NCBI GenBank assembly: GCA_002441555.1 | Contig: DJWK01000032.1 | Coordinates: forward strand, 1-36,065 | Direction of reading: 5' to 3' | Source of the DNA: Thermodesulfobacteriaceae bacterium UBA6232 | GTDB lineage: Bacteria; Desulfobacterota; Thermodesulfobacteria; Thermodesulfobacteriales; Thermodesulfobacteriaceae | DNA: 36,065 nt | Shown: positions 8,667-16,629 of the stretch, piece after piece | How the letters are laid out: the number at the start of each line of letters is the position of its first letter | Position numbering within the stretch: the first letter of the stretch is position 1 | Position numbers and translations under genes: made by a program | Notes under the pieces: generated by a model | What the model saw: the letters and a program-made list of their open reading frames with translations, nothing else | What the model was told of the DNA's origin: nothing | Database searches by the model: none

Positions 8667-10127
8667 ATGGGTAAACTTCTTATCAGCTATACTCCCTTTG
8701 AAATAAGAGTTGGTCTTGTGGAAGACCAAAATCTTGTTGAATTCTATGTTGAGAGGGCTTCTGAAAAAAGCCTTGTGGGAAATATTTATAAAGGGAGAGT
8801 GGTGAGGGTTGTTCCTGGCATTAACTCTGCCTTTCTTGACCTCGGTCTTGAAAGAACAGCCTTTTTATTCGGAGACGATCTCGTTCCCTCAGAAGACATT
8901 GATTGGGATAAAGAACTGGCTTTTTCTGGTCCAAAAGAGGTTCTAAAGGAAGGTATGGAAATTCTTGTCCAGGTCATAAAGGAACCTTTGGGGCAAAAAG
9001 GAGCAAGGGTTTCAACCAATCTCACCCTTCCAGGGCATTATCTCGTTTATCTTCCCTATTTTCAACACATTGGTATCTCTCGAAAAATCAAGGAGGAAAA
9101 ACTGAGAAAGGCTTTAAGGGAAATTGTTGAAAAAATCCGTCCTCCTGATACAGGATGGATCATTCGCACCGCAGCAGTTGAGGCAGATGAAGAGTCCCTA
9201 AAAAGGGAAATGGAATTTCTGCTTTGTTTGTGGGAAGATATTAAAGAACGGGCAAAAAAGGTTAAAGCCCCTGCCCTTATTTATGAAGAGCTAAACATAG
9301 CCTTTCGGGCCATAAGGGATTTTTTTACCAAGGAAATCTCTGTTATCCTTGTGGATGATGAAGAATTTTACAGGAAACTTAAAGAGTTTCTTGAGAGATA
9401 TTTTCCTGACTTTATATCAGCTTTAAAATTATACGAAGGAAAGGAAGACATTTTTTATGCCCACGGATTCCAGGTTGATGTTAAAAAGCTTCTTTCTCGA
9501 AAGGTCTGGCTTAAATCAGGAGGTTTTATAGTAATTGAACCCTGCGAAGCCTTTACCGCCATTGATGTGAATACCGGAAGATTTGTAGGTGAAAGTGAAA
9601 TGGAAGAAACTATTTTAAAAACCAACCTTGAGGCAGCCCAGGAAATTGCTACTCAGTTAAGGCTTAGAAACATAGGCGGTCTCATCGTGATAGATTTTAT
9701 TGATATGGAGGACCCTGCCCATCAGGAACTGGTTCTTGAAACTCTTAAAGAAGCCTTAAAAAAAGACAAAGCCAAACACAGTTTTCTTCCCATTTCACCC
9801 TTCGGAATTCTTGAGATGACGAGAGAAAGAAAAAGGGATTCTCTCTATGATGTCTTTTATGAAACCTGCCCTCTTTGTGCAGGCGAGGGAAGAATAAAAA
9901 GCAAGAGAACTGTTTATTACGAAATTTTAAGAAGAATCCAAAAAATGGGACCCCATATTAGAAATAAAAAGCTTGAAATAGAGGTTCATCCTGGAATCAC
10001 AGAAGTTATCGGTGAAGAAATTTCCTATCTTGAAGACCTTGAAAAAAAATTCAACTTTAAGGTAGAAATTAAATCCAATAAGGATTTTTTGCCCTGGGAA
10101 TATAAATTTCATATTTTGAATATGTAG
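8667..10127 (+). CDS. rng: Ribonuclease G/E
   Basis: Endoribonuclease of the RNase E/G family, 486 residues, the length of RNase G without the long degradosome tail of E. coli RNase E. It has an N-terminal S1 domain (NIYKGRVVRVVPGINSAFLDLGLERTAF split around residues 30-65), the catalytic aspartates in AIDVNTGRF (near 299) and VIDFIDM (near 342), and a Zn-link CPLCAGEG near 401 for dimer formation. It starts 6 bases after punA, without an obvious ribosome site. Sharing a transcription unit with pnp suggests co-expressed endo- and exonuclease, a simple counterpart of a degradosome; that physical link is inference. Confidence 0.93.
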   Translation: MGKLLISYTPFEIRVGLVEDQNLVEFYVERASEKSLVGNIYKGRVVRVVPGINSAFLDLGLERTAFLFGDDLVPSEDIDWDKELAFSGPKEVLKEGMEILVQVIKEPLGQKGARVSTNLTLPGHYLVYLPYFQHIGISRKIKEEKLRKALREIVEKIRPPDTGWIIRTAAVEADEESLKREMEFLLCLWEDIKERAKKVKAPALIYEELNIAFRAIRDFFTKEISVILVDDEEFYRKLKEFLERYFPDFISALKLYEGKEDIFYAHGFQVDVKKLLSRKVWLKSGGFIVIEPCEAFTAIDVNTGRFVGESEMEETILKTNLEAAQEIATQLRLRNIGGLIVIDFIDMEDPAHQELVLETLKEALKKDKAKHSFLPISPFGILEMTRERKRDSLYDVFYETCPLCAGEGRIKSKRTVYYEILRRIQKMGPHIRNKKLEIEVHPGITEVIGEEISYLEDLEKKFNFKVEIKSNKDFLPWEYKFHILNM

Positions 10128-10129
10128 TT

Positions 10130-10696
10130 ATGCAAAAATTTCCTGCTATCTTTCTTGACAGGGACGGAACCATAAACGAAGAAGTGGGTTATCTTAATCA
10201 TATAAGCCGGCTAAAAATTATTTCTGGAGTTCCTAAAGCTTTAAAAATATTACAAGAAGCGGGTTTTAAACTATTTGTAATAACCAATCAGAGCGGACCA
10301 GCAAGGGGTTATTTTCCCAAAGAACTTGTAGAGGAAATTCATAAAGAACTAACCAAGAGGTTAAAGCGTTTCGGTGTTAAAATTGAAGAATTTTTCGTTT
10401 GTCTTCATCATCCCGATGAAAATTGTTCCTGCAGAAAGCCAAAAACCGGACTTTTAGAACTGGCCTTTTCTAAATACCCCCTTGATAAAGAAAAGTCCTT
10501 TGTTATCGGAGATCGCCTTATTGATGTGGAACTTGCGAAAAATTTTGGGCTTAAAGGAATCCTTGTTTTAACTGGTTATGGAAGGGGAGAGGTAGAATAT
10601 CTCCTTCCTAAAAAAAATATTAAGCCAGATTATATAGCTGAAAATCTTCTTTCTGCGGCAAATTACATCTTAAAGTTTATCCAGAAATTACCTTGA
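10130..10696 (+). CDS. gmhB: D-glycero-beta-D-manno-heptose-1,7-bisphosphate 7-phosphatase
   Basis: HAD-superfamily phosphatase of 188 residues that removes the 7-phosphate during ADP-heptose synthesis for the LPS inner core. Motif I is FLDRDGTINEE with nucleophile D10 and acid D12; motif II is ITNQSG (51-56); the structural zinc ligands C91, H93, C99 and C101 are in the loop VCLHHPDENCSCRKP; motif IV is VIGDRLID around D128. These Cys/His ligands separate GmhB from histidinol-phosphatase and other HAD enzymes. It starts 2 bases after rng and is followed by a heptosyltransferase, which supports the LPS role. Confidence 0.92.
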   Translation: MQKFPAIFLDRDGTINEEVGYLNHISRLKIISGVPKALKILQEAGFKLFVITNQSGPARGYFPKELVEEIHKELTKRLKRFGVKIEEFFVCLHHPDENCSCRKPKTGLLELAFSKYPLDKEKSFVIGDRLIDVELAKNFGLKGILVLTGYGRGEVEYLLPKKNIKPDYIAENLLSAANYILKFIQKLP

Positions 10697-11727
10697 AAAT
10701 TCTGATAGTTAAACTTTCAGCCTTAGGAGATGTCCTTCAGACCCTTCCTGCCTTAAATCTTTTAAAAAAAATATATCCAGAAGCCGAAATTGATTGGCTT
10801 GTTGAAAAAAGAAATGCCGAACTTCTTATCAATCATCCCTGGCTTAAGAGAGTTTTATTGTTTAACAAAGATTTTTTCAAAAAACCAAAAGCCTTTTACA
10901 ACTTTGTAAAAGACTTAAGAAAAACTTCCTATGATGCTATCATTGATTTTCAAGGACTTTTAAAAAGCGGAATCTTTGTTCTCCTCTCAAAGGGGCGCTA
11001 TAAAATAGGATTTAAAAATCATCGGGAAGGAAGCCCCTTTTTTTACAATGTGAAGTTTCCACCCTATGACCCCGAATTACACGCAGTTAAACGCTATCTT
11101 GACCTTGTTATTAAATCTGCCAAATTTTTGACGGAAGATGTAAAAATTCCTGAAATTAATTCAAAAATTCTTTACGAAATTCCCCTTCCTGAAAAAAAAC
11201 CTACTTTTTCTGTTAAAAAACCCTTTATTGTCCTTATTGCAGGAGCAAGATGGAAAAGTAAGCTCTGGCCTTTTGAAAACTGGAGAAAATTTCTTGAAAT
11301 TACCGAAGATTTAAGAAAAAAACTAAACTTTTATTTTGTAGGAGGCCCCTCTGAAGAAAAACTTAGGGCCTTCTCTGAAGAGGCGGAAAAAATTTACCAC
11401 GGTGTCTTTTCCCTCGTAGGAAAGCTTTCCCTTGAAGAACTTGTCTATCTTATGAAAGAATCTGAAGTTGTTCTTTCTGTTGACACAGGAACTATGCATC
11501 TTGCAAGTCTCCTCAATAAGCCCATACTTGCCCTCTTTGGACCTACCTCTCCTGAAAGAACTGGGCCATGGAGTGAAAAATTTATAGTTTTAAAAGAGCC
11601 TCTTGTCTGTTCTCCCTGTTTTAATAGAACCTGTAAAAAACCCTTTTGCATGATAAATCTCTCACCTGAGAAAGTTAAAAAGGCATTAATGGAATTGCTT
11701 AATCAATATTTAGCGTCAATGTATTGA
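10693..11727 (+). CDS. waaC: LPS heptosyltransferase (WaaC-like, glycosyltransferase family 9)
   Basis: GT9-family enzyme of 344 residues that would transfer L-glycero-D-manno-heptose to Kdo/lipid A at the inner membrane. The N-terminus KILIVKLSALGDVLQTLPAL and the C-terminal donor-site segment LSVDTGTMHLASLLNKPILALFGPTSPERTGPW are characteristic of heptosyltransferase I. The start is TTG and shares the bases TTGA with the gmhB stop, a 4-base overlap implying translational coupling; no other start fits the conserved N-terminus. WaaF is the alternative within the family, and acceptor specificity cannot be read from the sequence. Confidence 0.85.
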   Translation: MKILIVKLSALGDVLQTLPALNLLKKIYPEAEIDWLVEKRNAELLINHPWLKRVLLFNKDFFKKPKAFYNFVKDLRKTSYDAIIDFQGLLKSGIFVLLSKGRYKIGFKNHREGSPFFYNVKFPPYDPELHAVKRYLDLVIKSAKFLTEDVKIPEINSKILYEIPLPEKKPTFSVKKPFIVLIAGARWKSKLWPFENWRKFLEITEDLRKKLNFYFVGGPSEEKLRAFSEEAEKIYHGVFSLVGKLSLEELVYLMKESEVVLSVDTGTMHLASLLNKPILALFGPTSPERTGPWSEKFIVLKEPLVCSPCFNRTCKKPFCMINLSPEKVKKALMELLNQYLASMY

Positions 11728-11730
11728 CAT

Positions 11731-11747
11731 AAGGAAAATTTTTCCTT
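11731..11747 (+). terminator. Weak terminator-like hairpin after waaC
   Basis: AAGGAA and TTCCTT form a 6-bp stem around AATTT, followed by a T-rich tail (TTTATTTTTATT). Only two GC pairs make it weak at high temperature, so partial read-through into the flagellar genes is possible. Confidence 0.3.
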
Positions 11748-11817
11748 TTTATTTTTATTAATCCTTTAAAAATTTTCTTTTCGCCTCATTTAAAGGCTGA
11801 ACAAGAGACCCTTTCTG

Positions 11818-11834
11818 TAGGCATGCTTTTTGAT
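11818..11834 (+). promoter_or_regulatory. Possible sigma54-type promoter of the flagellar operon
   Basis: The stretch TAGGCATGCTTTTTGAT has GG at 11820-11821 and TTG with its G at 11832, the 10-base gap between -24 GG and -12 G expected for sigma54. GGCA and TTG match the consensus, but the -12 dinucleotide is GA rather than GC. Transcription would start near 11844, just ahead of GGGAGGA and the flgF ATG at 11860. Flagellar rod and hook genes are often sigma54-dependent. Moderate-to-low certainty because of the -12 mismatch and no visible activator sites. Confidence 0.4.
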
Positions 11835-11859
11835 ATTTTATTAATAGATGGGAGGACCT

Positions 11860-12624
11860 ATGAGGGATTTAAGGATTAATCCTCAGCTTGGGTTGCTTGA
11901 AGCCCTTGAAGCCCTTCAGCTTCTTGAGAGAAAATTTACGGCCACCACTAATAATCTTGCTAATGTGGATACTCCTGGATTTAAGGCTGATGGTCTTACT
12001 TTCAGAGAGGTTCTTATGAAAAAAATTGGTCCTAAATACAGAAGGGCCTTTAAGGAGACGGTGCCCTATCTCAATACAGAGCAGGGATTTCTTGAGCCTA
12101 CCCATAATCCCCTTCATTTCGCTATTGTGGGAGAGGGTTTTTTTAAGGTTCAAACTCCTCAGGGAATTGCTTACACAAGGGCTGGAAACTTTACCCTTGA
12201 TGCTGAAAGAAGGCTTGTTACTCCCCAGGGCTATCCTGTGCTTGCCAATGGCGCTCCTGTAATTATAGACCCAGGTATGGCTGCAGAAGGTCTTGTGACC
12301 ATGGAAAATTTGAAACTTCGGGTTTCTCCTGATGGTCTTCTTTCCATTGATGGAACAGAGATTGCAAGACTTGATGTGGTTACCTTTGATGATATGAGCA
12401 AACTCAAAAAAATCGGTGAAAATCTTTATGTCTCTGAGGGTGCCCAGGAGATGACAGCCATAAATTATGAAATAAGACAGGGTTTTGTGGAAAAATCCAA
12501 TGTAAATCCCATAAAGGAGATGGTTAACCTTATTGAAATTCAAAGAACCTTTGAGTCAGTGCAAAGAAGTATAAGAGGCTATGATGAAGCCTCAGAGAAA
12601 TTAATAGAAACCGCAAGGAGGTAA
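11860..12624 (+). CDS. flgF: Flagellar basal-body rod protein FlgF
   Basis: A 254-residue rod/hook-family protein exported by the flagellar type III system to build the proximal rod. The N-terminal rod motif is visible in ATTNNLANVDTPGFKADG, a central YTRAGNFTLDAERRLVTPQGYPV segment follows, and the C-terminal heptad region ends in EMVNLIEIQRTFESVQRSIRGYDEASEK. Being the first of two FlgF/FlgG paralogues and more divergent than the next gene, it is assigned FlgF. The ATG at 11860 was chosen because GGGAGGA precedes it; an in-frame ATG at 11848 would lie upstream of that ribosome site. The gene opens the flagellar operon. Confidence 0.87.
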   Translation: MRDLRINPQLGLLEALEALQLLERKFTATTNNLANVDTPGFKADGLTFREVLMKKIGPKYRRAFKETVPYLNTEQGFLEPTHNPLHFAIVGEGFFKVQTPQGIAYTRAGNFTLDAERRLVTPQGYPVLANGAPVIIDPGMAAEGLVTMENLKLRVSPDGLLSIDGTEIARLDVVTFDDMSKLKKIGENLYVSEGAQEMTAINYEIRQGFVEKSNVNPIKEMVNLIEIQRTFESVQRSIRGYDEASEKLIETARR

Positions 12625-12626
12625 AA

Positions 12627-13409
12627 ATGATTAGAGGGCTCTGGAGTGCAGCAACAGGGATGCAGGCTCAGCAACTTCAGCTTGATACCATTGCCAATAA
12701 TCTTGCCAATGTAAATACCCCTGGGTTCAAAAAAAGCCGGGTGGAATTTGAAGACCTCTTTTATCAAAATTTAAAACTTGCAGGAGCCTTAACTGCAGAT
12801 GGAGTACAGGTGCCTGTGGGAATGCAGGTAGGTCTTGGAGTAAGACCTGTTGCTGTTTCTAAACTTTTTACTCAAGGGGAATACCAACTCACCAATCAGG
12901 AACTTGACCTTGCCATTGAAGGAAGAGGCTTTTTCAGGGTGGTAATGGGAGGAGAAGAATTTTATACCAGGGCAGGAAATTTCAAGCTTGACAGAGACGG
13001 CTATATTGTAACCCCAGATGGAGCAAGGCTTCAACCTGAATTTGCCGTTCCCACAGGAACTGCAAGAATTGAGGTGACTCCTGATGGTCTCATCACGGCT
13101 CTTGACCCCAATGGAAATGTTCTTGCTCAGGCTCAGCTCTTGCTTTATGACTTTCCCAATCCTGCAGGGCTTTATGCAGTGGGAAGAAATCTTTTCAGGG
13201 CAACCCCTGCCGCAGGAGATGTAATTGAAGGAAATCCTGGCCAAAACGGCTTTGGAACCATTGCGCAGGGGTATCTTGAGATGTCCAATGTGGATATTGT
13301 GGAAGAAATGGTAAAACTTATCATCACCCAGAGAGCTTATGAATCAAACTCTAAAGGAGTTCTTACTGCGGATCAACTTCTTGAAATGGCTAACAATCTT
13401 AAGAGGTAA
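12627..13409 (+). CDS. flgG: Flagellar distal rod protein FlgG
   Basis: Distal-rod protein of 260 residues, the normal FlgG length. The near-canonical start IRGLWSAATGMQAQQ, the motif NNLANVNTPGFKKSR, the FlgG-typical segment LGVRPVAVSKLFTQGEY near 70-90, and the end EEMVKLIITQRAYESNSK identify it. It begins 2 bases after flgF behind GCAAGGAGG located in the flgF end. Export is by the flagellar type III apparatus without a cleaved signal. Assignment is secure. Confidence 0.96.
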   Translation: MIRGLWSAATGMQAQQLQLDTIANNLANVNTPGFKKSRVEFEDLFYQNLKLAGALTADGVQVPVGMQVGLGVRPVAVSKLFTQGEYQLTNQELDLAIEGRGFFRVVMGGEEFYTRAGNFKLDRDGYIVTPDGARLQPEFAVPTGTARIEVTPDGLITALDPNGNVLAQAQLLLYDFPNPAGLYAVGRNLFRATPAAGDVIEGNPGQNGFGTIAQGYLEMSNVDIVEEMVKLIITQRAYESNSKGVLTADQLLEMANNLKR

Positions 13410-13412
13410 AGT

Positions 13413-14111
13413 ATGAGGCTTGGGATATTGATTATCCTATTGATGTTGAAGCTTTCGGGTATTTCTATGGCTTCCCCTTTTTATGATGAAAGGGATTTCA
13501 GGGAGATTTTTATAAAAGAGTTTAAAAGGCTTTCGCCTCATCTTAAAGGAGAGGTTATTCTGGAAAGATTTCGCTTTGAGCCAGATAATCTAAAAATTCC
13601 TAAGGGCTTGCCCTATCAGATAGAATGGATAGGAACTCCGAGGGCAGGCTCAAACACAGCAGTCATTATCTTTAACAAAGGAAAGGGAGAAACCCCTGTT
13701 ATAAGGCTTTGGGGTTATGTGGAAGTGAAAATGCCTGTTCCAGTTCTTAAAAGAACCCTTCCTCGTAAAAGTATTATTACAGAAGAAGATATAACCTATG
13801 AAATGTGTGAACTCTCAAGACTTCCTCATGATGTGCTTCTTAATAAGGAAAGCATTCTTGGCAAAGAAACAAGATCTACTCTTATGGCTGGAACAGTACT
13901 TAGGGCTTCCCTTATTTCAGAACCCCTTCTTATTAAAAGAAATCAAGTGGTAGAAATTATTGCCAAAGGTAAAAATTTCATAGTGAAGGCCAAAGGGATA
14001 GCGCTTGAAAACGGCAAACTCAATGAATTCATAAGAATTAAAAACCTAAGTAGTAAAAAAATTGTCCAAGGGAAAGTAACAGGTGAAGGCTTTGTGGAGG
14101 TTTATTTCTAA
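13413..14111 (+). CDS. flgA: Flagellar P-ring assembly chaperone FlgA
   Basis: A 232-residue periplasmic protein with a Sec signal (hydrophobic residues about 4-20, likely cleavage after SMA) that assists FlgI to form the P ring. The C-terminal half holds the SAF domain (PVLKRTLPRKSIITEEDI near 109-126, then GTVLRASLI), followed by the FlgA tail with VVEIIAKGKNFIVKAKGIAL and GKVTGEGFVEVYF. Position between flgG and flgH supports the call. Its stop overlaps the flgH start by one base. Confidence 0.9.
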   Translation: MRLGILIILLMLKLSGISMASPFYDERDFREIFIKEFKRLSPHLKGEVILERFRFEPDNLKIPKGLPYQIEWIGTPRAGSNTAVIIFNKGKGETPVIRLWGYVEVKMPVPVLKRTLPRKSIITEEDITYEMCELSRLPHDVLLNKESILGKETRSTLMAGTVLRASLISEPLLIKRNQVVEIIAKGKNFIVKAKGIALENGKLNEFIRIKNLSSKKIVQGKVTGEGFVEVYF

Positions 14112-14824
14112 TGAGATATTTTAAAGCCCTAATGGCACTTTTATTTGTTTTTTTATTAAATGCCTGTTGGGAATTTGATCCAAAAACACCTCCACCGCCT
14201 CCCCCCCCACCCAAAGTAAGTATTCCGGAACCAGTTACTCCGCTAAATCAAAATAAGGGCTCTCTTTTTAGAGAAGGAGCTTCCCTCTATGCCTATGCTG
14301 ATAATCGGGCTCGTTTTGTGGGAGATATAATAACCATAAAAATCATGGAGACCTATCAGAGCTCAAATAATGTCAAACAGGGCTCGAGCAAATCAAGCTC
14401 TATAAAAGCGGGGATTAATAAACTCTTTGGTTATGAAAACCAGTTCAAAAAGACCCTGCCTCTTCCTTCAGGTTTTGATCCCACTCAACTTGTTGATGGA
14501 AGTATATCTTCTTCTACCTCTGGGCAAGGGCAGGTTCAGAGGCAATCAACCATTCTTGCCACTATTTCTGCAAGGGTGGTTGAAGTTTTGCCCAATGGAA
14601 ATCTTGTAATTCAAGGAGTCAGAACCATAAAGAGAAATCGCGATCTTGAATATATAACTATTACAGGCATTGTAAGACCTCAGGATATAGATTCCGATAA
14701 CTCTGTAGAGTCAACCAAGATTTCTGATCTTTATATTGAATATAGTGGAAAAGGGCCAAGTAGTGAAGCCACAAGCGGCCCAGGAATTATTACCAGATTG
14801 CTTCAACTTTTCTGGCTTTTTTAA
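14111..14824 (+). CDS. flgH: Flagellar L-ring lipoprotein FlgH
   Basis: Outer-membrane lipoprotein of 237 residues forming the L ring. The lipobox is LLNAC with lipidated C19, followed by a run of eight prolines (about 27-34) that probably spans part of the periplasm. FlgH features are GASLYAYADNRARFVGDIITIKI, many Ser/Gly residues, and the C-terminal ITGIVRPQDIDSDNSVESTKISDL. It starts by one-base overlap with flgA, with GTGGAGG upstream. It provides direct evidence for an outer membrane in the host. The octaproline tract is longer than I would expect for FlgH. Confidence 0.95.
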   Translation: MRYFKALMALLFVFLLNACWEFDPKTPPPPPPPPKVSIPEPVTPLNQNKGSLFREGASLYAYADNRARFVGDIITIKIMETYQSSNNVKQGSSKSSSIKAGINKLFGYENQFKKTLPLPSGFDPTQLVDGSISSSTSGQGQVQRQSTILATISARVVEVLPNGNLVIQGVRTIKRNRDLEYITITGIVRPQDIDSDNSVESTKISDLYIEYSGKGPSSEATSGPGIITRLLQLFWLF

Positions 14825-14834
14825 GGGGGAAAGT

Positions 14835-15944
14835 ATGAAGGGATTTTTAAAAATAGAAATTCTCTTAGTTCTCTTTCTTTGCTTGGGTGTCTTTTCCCAT
14901 TCGTGGGGGGTTAGATTGAAAGATATTATGGATGTTGAAGGAGTTAGAGGAAATTATCTTGTTGGTTATGGCCTTGTGGTTGGACTTAAGGGCACAGGAG
15001 ATGGAGATCAAACCAAATTTACCGTGCAATCAGTGGTTAACATGCTTGAAAAATTTGGCATAAGGGTGCCAAAAGAGCAGGTGAAGTTAAAAAATGTTGC
15101 AGCTGTTTTGGTTACAGCTTATCTTCCTCCCTTTGCTAAACCGGGACAAAGAATTGATGTTGAAGTTTCGGCTTTGGGAGATGCCAAAAGTCTTCAGGGA
15201 GGAACCCTTCTTATGACACCTCTTACAGGGCCTGATGGAAGGGTTTATGCCCTTGCTCAGGGGCCTGTTTCCATTGGTGGCTTTGCAGCGGGTGGAGCAG
15301 CTGCACAAACTCAGGTCAATCATCCCACTGTGGGAAAAATCCCTAATGGCGCCATTGTGGAAAGGGAAGTTCCCATGGAGGATTTTAATTCCCAAAATGT
15401 CTTAACACTTTCTCTTAGAACTGAAGATTTTTCAACAGCCTCTCAGGTGGCAGAGGCGATAAACACCTATCTCAGAGGGAAATTTGCTAAGCCCCTTGAT
15501 ATAAGAAATGTAGAATTAAAAGTTCCTGAAAAATATAGAGGCAGAGTAGTTTCCCTTCTCGGGGATATTGGAAATCTTGAGATAAGACCTGATGTGCCGG
15601 CAAGGGTAGTTATTGATGAAAAAACAGGAACGGTAATTATGGGAGAGAATGTAAGAATTTCAAGAGTGGCAGTAGCACACGGAAACTTAAGTGTTGAAGT
15701 AAGAGAAATGCCTGAGGTGATTCAGCCTTTGCCTTTTACAAGGGGAGAAACAACCATTGTTCCAAGAACAGAAATTACAGCCAAGGAAGAGAAAGCAAAA
15801 ATTGTGGTTCTTGAAGAGGGGGCAACTCTTGGAGAGCTCATAAGGGCTCTCAATGCCGTTGGAGCAACTGCCAGAGAGTTAATTGCTATTCTCCAGGCCA
15901 TAAAGGCAGCTGGGGCTCTGCATGCCGAACTAATCATTATTTAA
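14835..15944 (+). CDS. flgI: Flagellar P-ring protein FlgI
   Basis: Periplasmic P-ring subunit of 369 residues with a cleavable signal peptide (about 1-22). Family signatures include VRGNYLVGYGLVVGLKGTGD, NVAAVLVTAYLPPFAKPGQR, TLLMTPLTGPDGRVYALAQG, and the C-terminal LNAVGATARELIAILQAIKAAGALHAEL. The ATG at 14835 follows AAGGGGGA and exposes the signal peptide; an in-frame ATG at 14736 would add 33 residues inside flgH and bury it. The FlgA chaperone and FlgH are immediately upstream. Confidence 0.96.
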   Translation: MKGFLKIEILLVLFLCLGVFSHSWGVRLKDIMDVEGVRGNYLVGYGLVVGLKGTGDGDQTKFTVQSVVNMLEKFGIRVPKEQVKLKNVAAVLVTAYLPPFAKPGQRIDVEVSALGDAKSLQGGTLLMTPLTGPDGRVYALAQGPVSIGGFAAGGAAAQTQVNHPTVGKIPNGAIVEREVPMEDFNSQNVLTLSLRTEDFSTASQVAEAINTYLRGKFAKPLDIRNVELKVPEKYRGRVVSLLGDIGNLEIRPDVPARVVIDEKTGTVIMGENVRISRVAVAHGNLSVEVREMPEVIQPLPFTRGETTIVPRTEITAKEEKAKIVVLEEGATLGELIRALNAVGATARELIAILQAIKAAGALHAELIII

Positions 15945-15955
15945 AGGTGGGAAAA

Positions 15956-16291
15956 ATGGAAAATTACGGTCTATATTTTCAAAACTTAAATAATTTAAAA
16001 ATTCTTGCTAAAAAAAATCCCGACCTTGCCCTGAAAAAACTTTGTAAGGAATTTGAATCTCTTATCTGGTATGAAATACTTAAAGGCCTTGATAGAACTA
16101 CCATGAAAAGCGGTTTCTTTCCTGAAACGTTAGAAAAGAAGATTTTTCAGGACTACCTTTATCAGGAAGTGGCAAGACTGGTCTCTGGAAAACCTGGAAG
16201 TCTCGGGGACTATCTTTACAAAAGGTTAAAAGAAAGCCCCTATTTTAAAGAGAATTACCCAGTTTCCGATAAAATAAAAGGAGGTGTTTAA
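15956..16291 (+). CDS. flgJ: Rod-binding protein FlgJ (N-terminal domain only)
   Basis: A 111-residue protein matching only the rod-binding domain of FlgJ: KKLCKEFESLIWYEILKGL, MKSGFFPETLEKKIFQDYLYQEVAR, then a short end. The C-terminal muramidase domain of enterobacterial FlgJ is absent, as in many non-gamma-proteobacterial lineages, so a separate peptidoglycan hydrolase must act elsewhere. The ATG at 15956 is preferred (AAGGTGGG 5 bases upstream); an in-frame GTG at 15947 falls inside that ribosome site. It caps the growing rod and is exported. Confidence 0.88.
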   Translation: MENYGLYFQNLNNLKILAKKNPDLALKKLCKEFESLIWYEILKGLDRTTMKSGFFPETLEKKIFQDYLYQEVARLVSGKPGSLGDYLYKRLKESPYFKENYPVSDKIKGGV

Positions 16292-16293
16292 TC

Positions 16294-16623
16294 ATGTATG
16301 CAAGAGAATTAATCGAGCTAAATAAAGTTCTTGAAGAGGAACGCACAGCTCTTATGCAAGGAGCTGTTGAAGAAATTCTAAAGTGGTCATCACATAAAAT
16401 CCGCCTCCTTCAACTATTAAAAGATAAAGAGCTTACTCCTGAAGAAATTGCGCTTTTAAAAGAAATTTACGAAAAAAATGAAAAAAACAGAAGATTAATT
16501 GAAGCAGGGCTGAATTTTGTAAACGAGGCCTACAAAATACTTTGCAGTTTTTTGACAGAAAAGGGAACTTATGGAAACCAAAAAGCCTCAAGTAATTCAA
16601 AATTAATTTCAAAGAGAACATAA
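16294..16623 (+). CDS. flgN: FlgN-family flagellar export chaperone
   Basis: A 109-residue, mostly helical cytosolic protein with strong heptad character (LIELNKVLEEERTALMQG, then EKNEKNRRLIEAGLNFVNEA). Sequence identity to FlgN is usually low, and the call rests on size, helical pattern and position directly before flgK and flgL, the two hook-junction proteins FlgN escorts to the export gate. The start follows AAGGAGG by 9 bases. The Ser/Lys-rich end is probably disordered. Confidence 0.78.
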   Translation: MYARELIELNKVLEEERTALMQGAVEEILKWSSHKIRLLQLLKDKELTPEEIALLKEIYEKNEKNRRLIEAGLNFVNEAYKILCSFLTEKGTYGNQKASSNSKLISKRT

Positions 16624-16629
16624 ACCGAG

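Noticed and set aside
11869..12543. Antisense open frame of about 220 codons inside flgF
   Set aside because: Mirrors the codon pattern of flgF; no ribosome site and no family resemblance.
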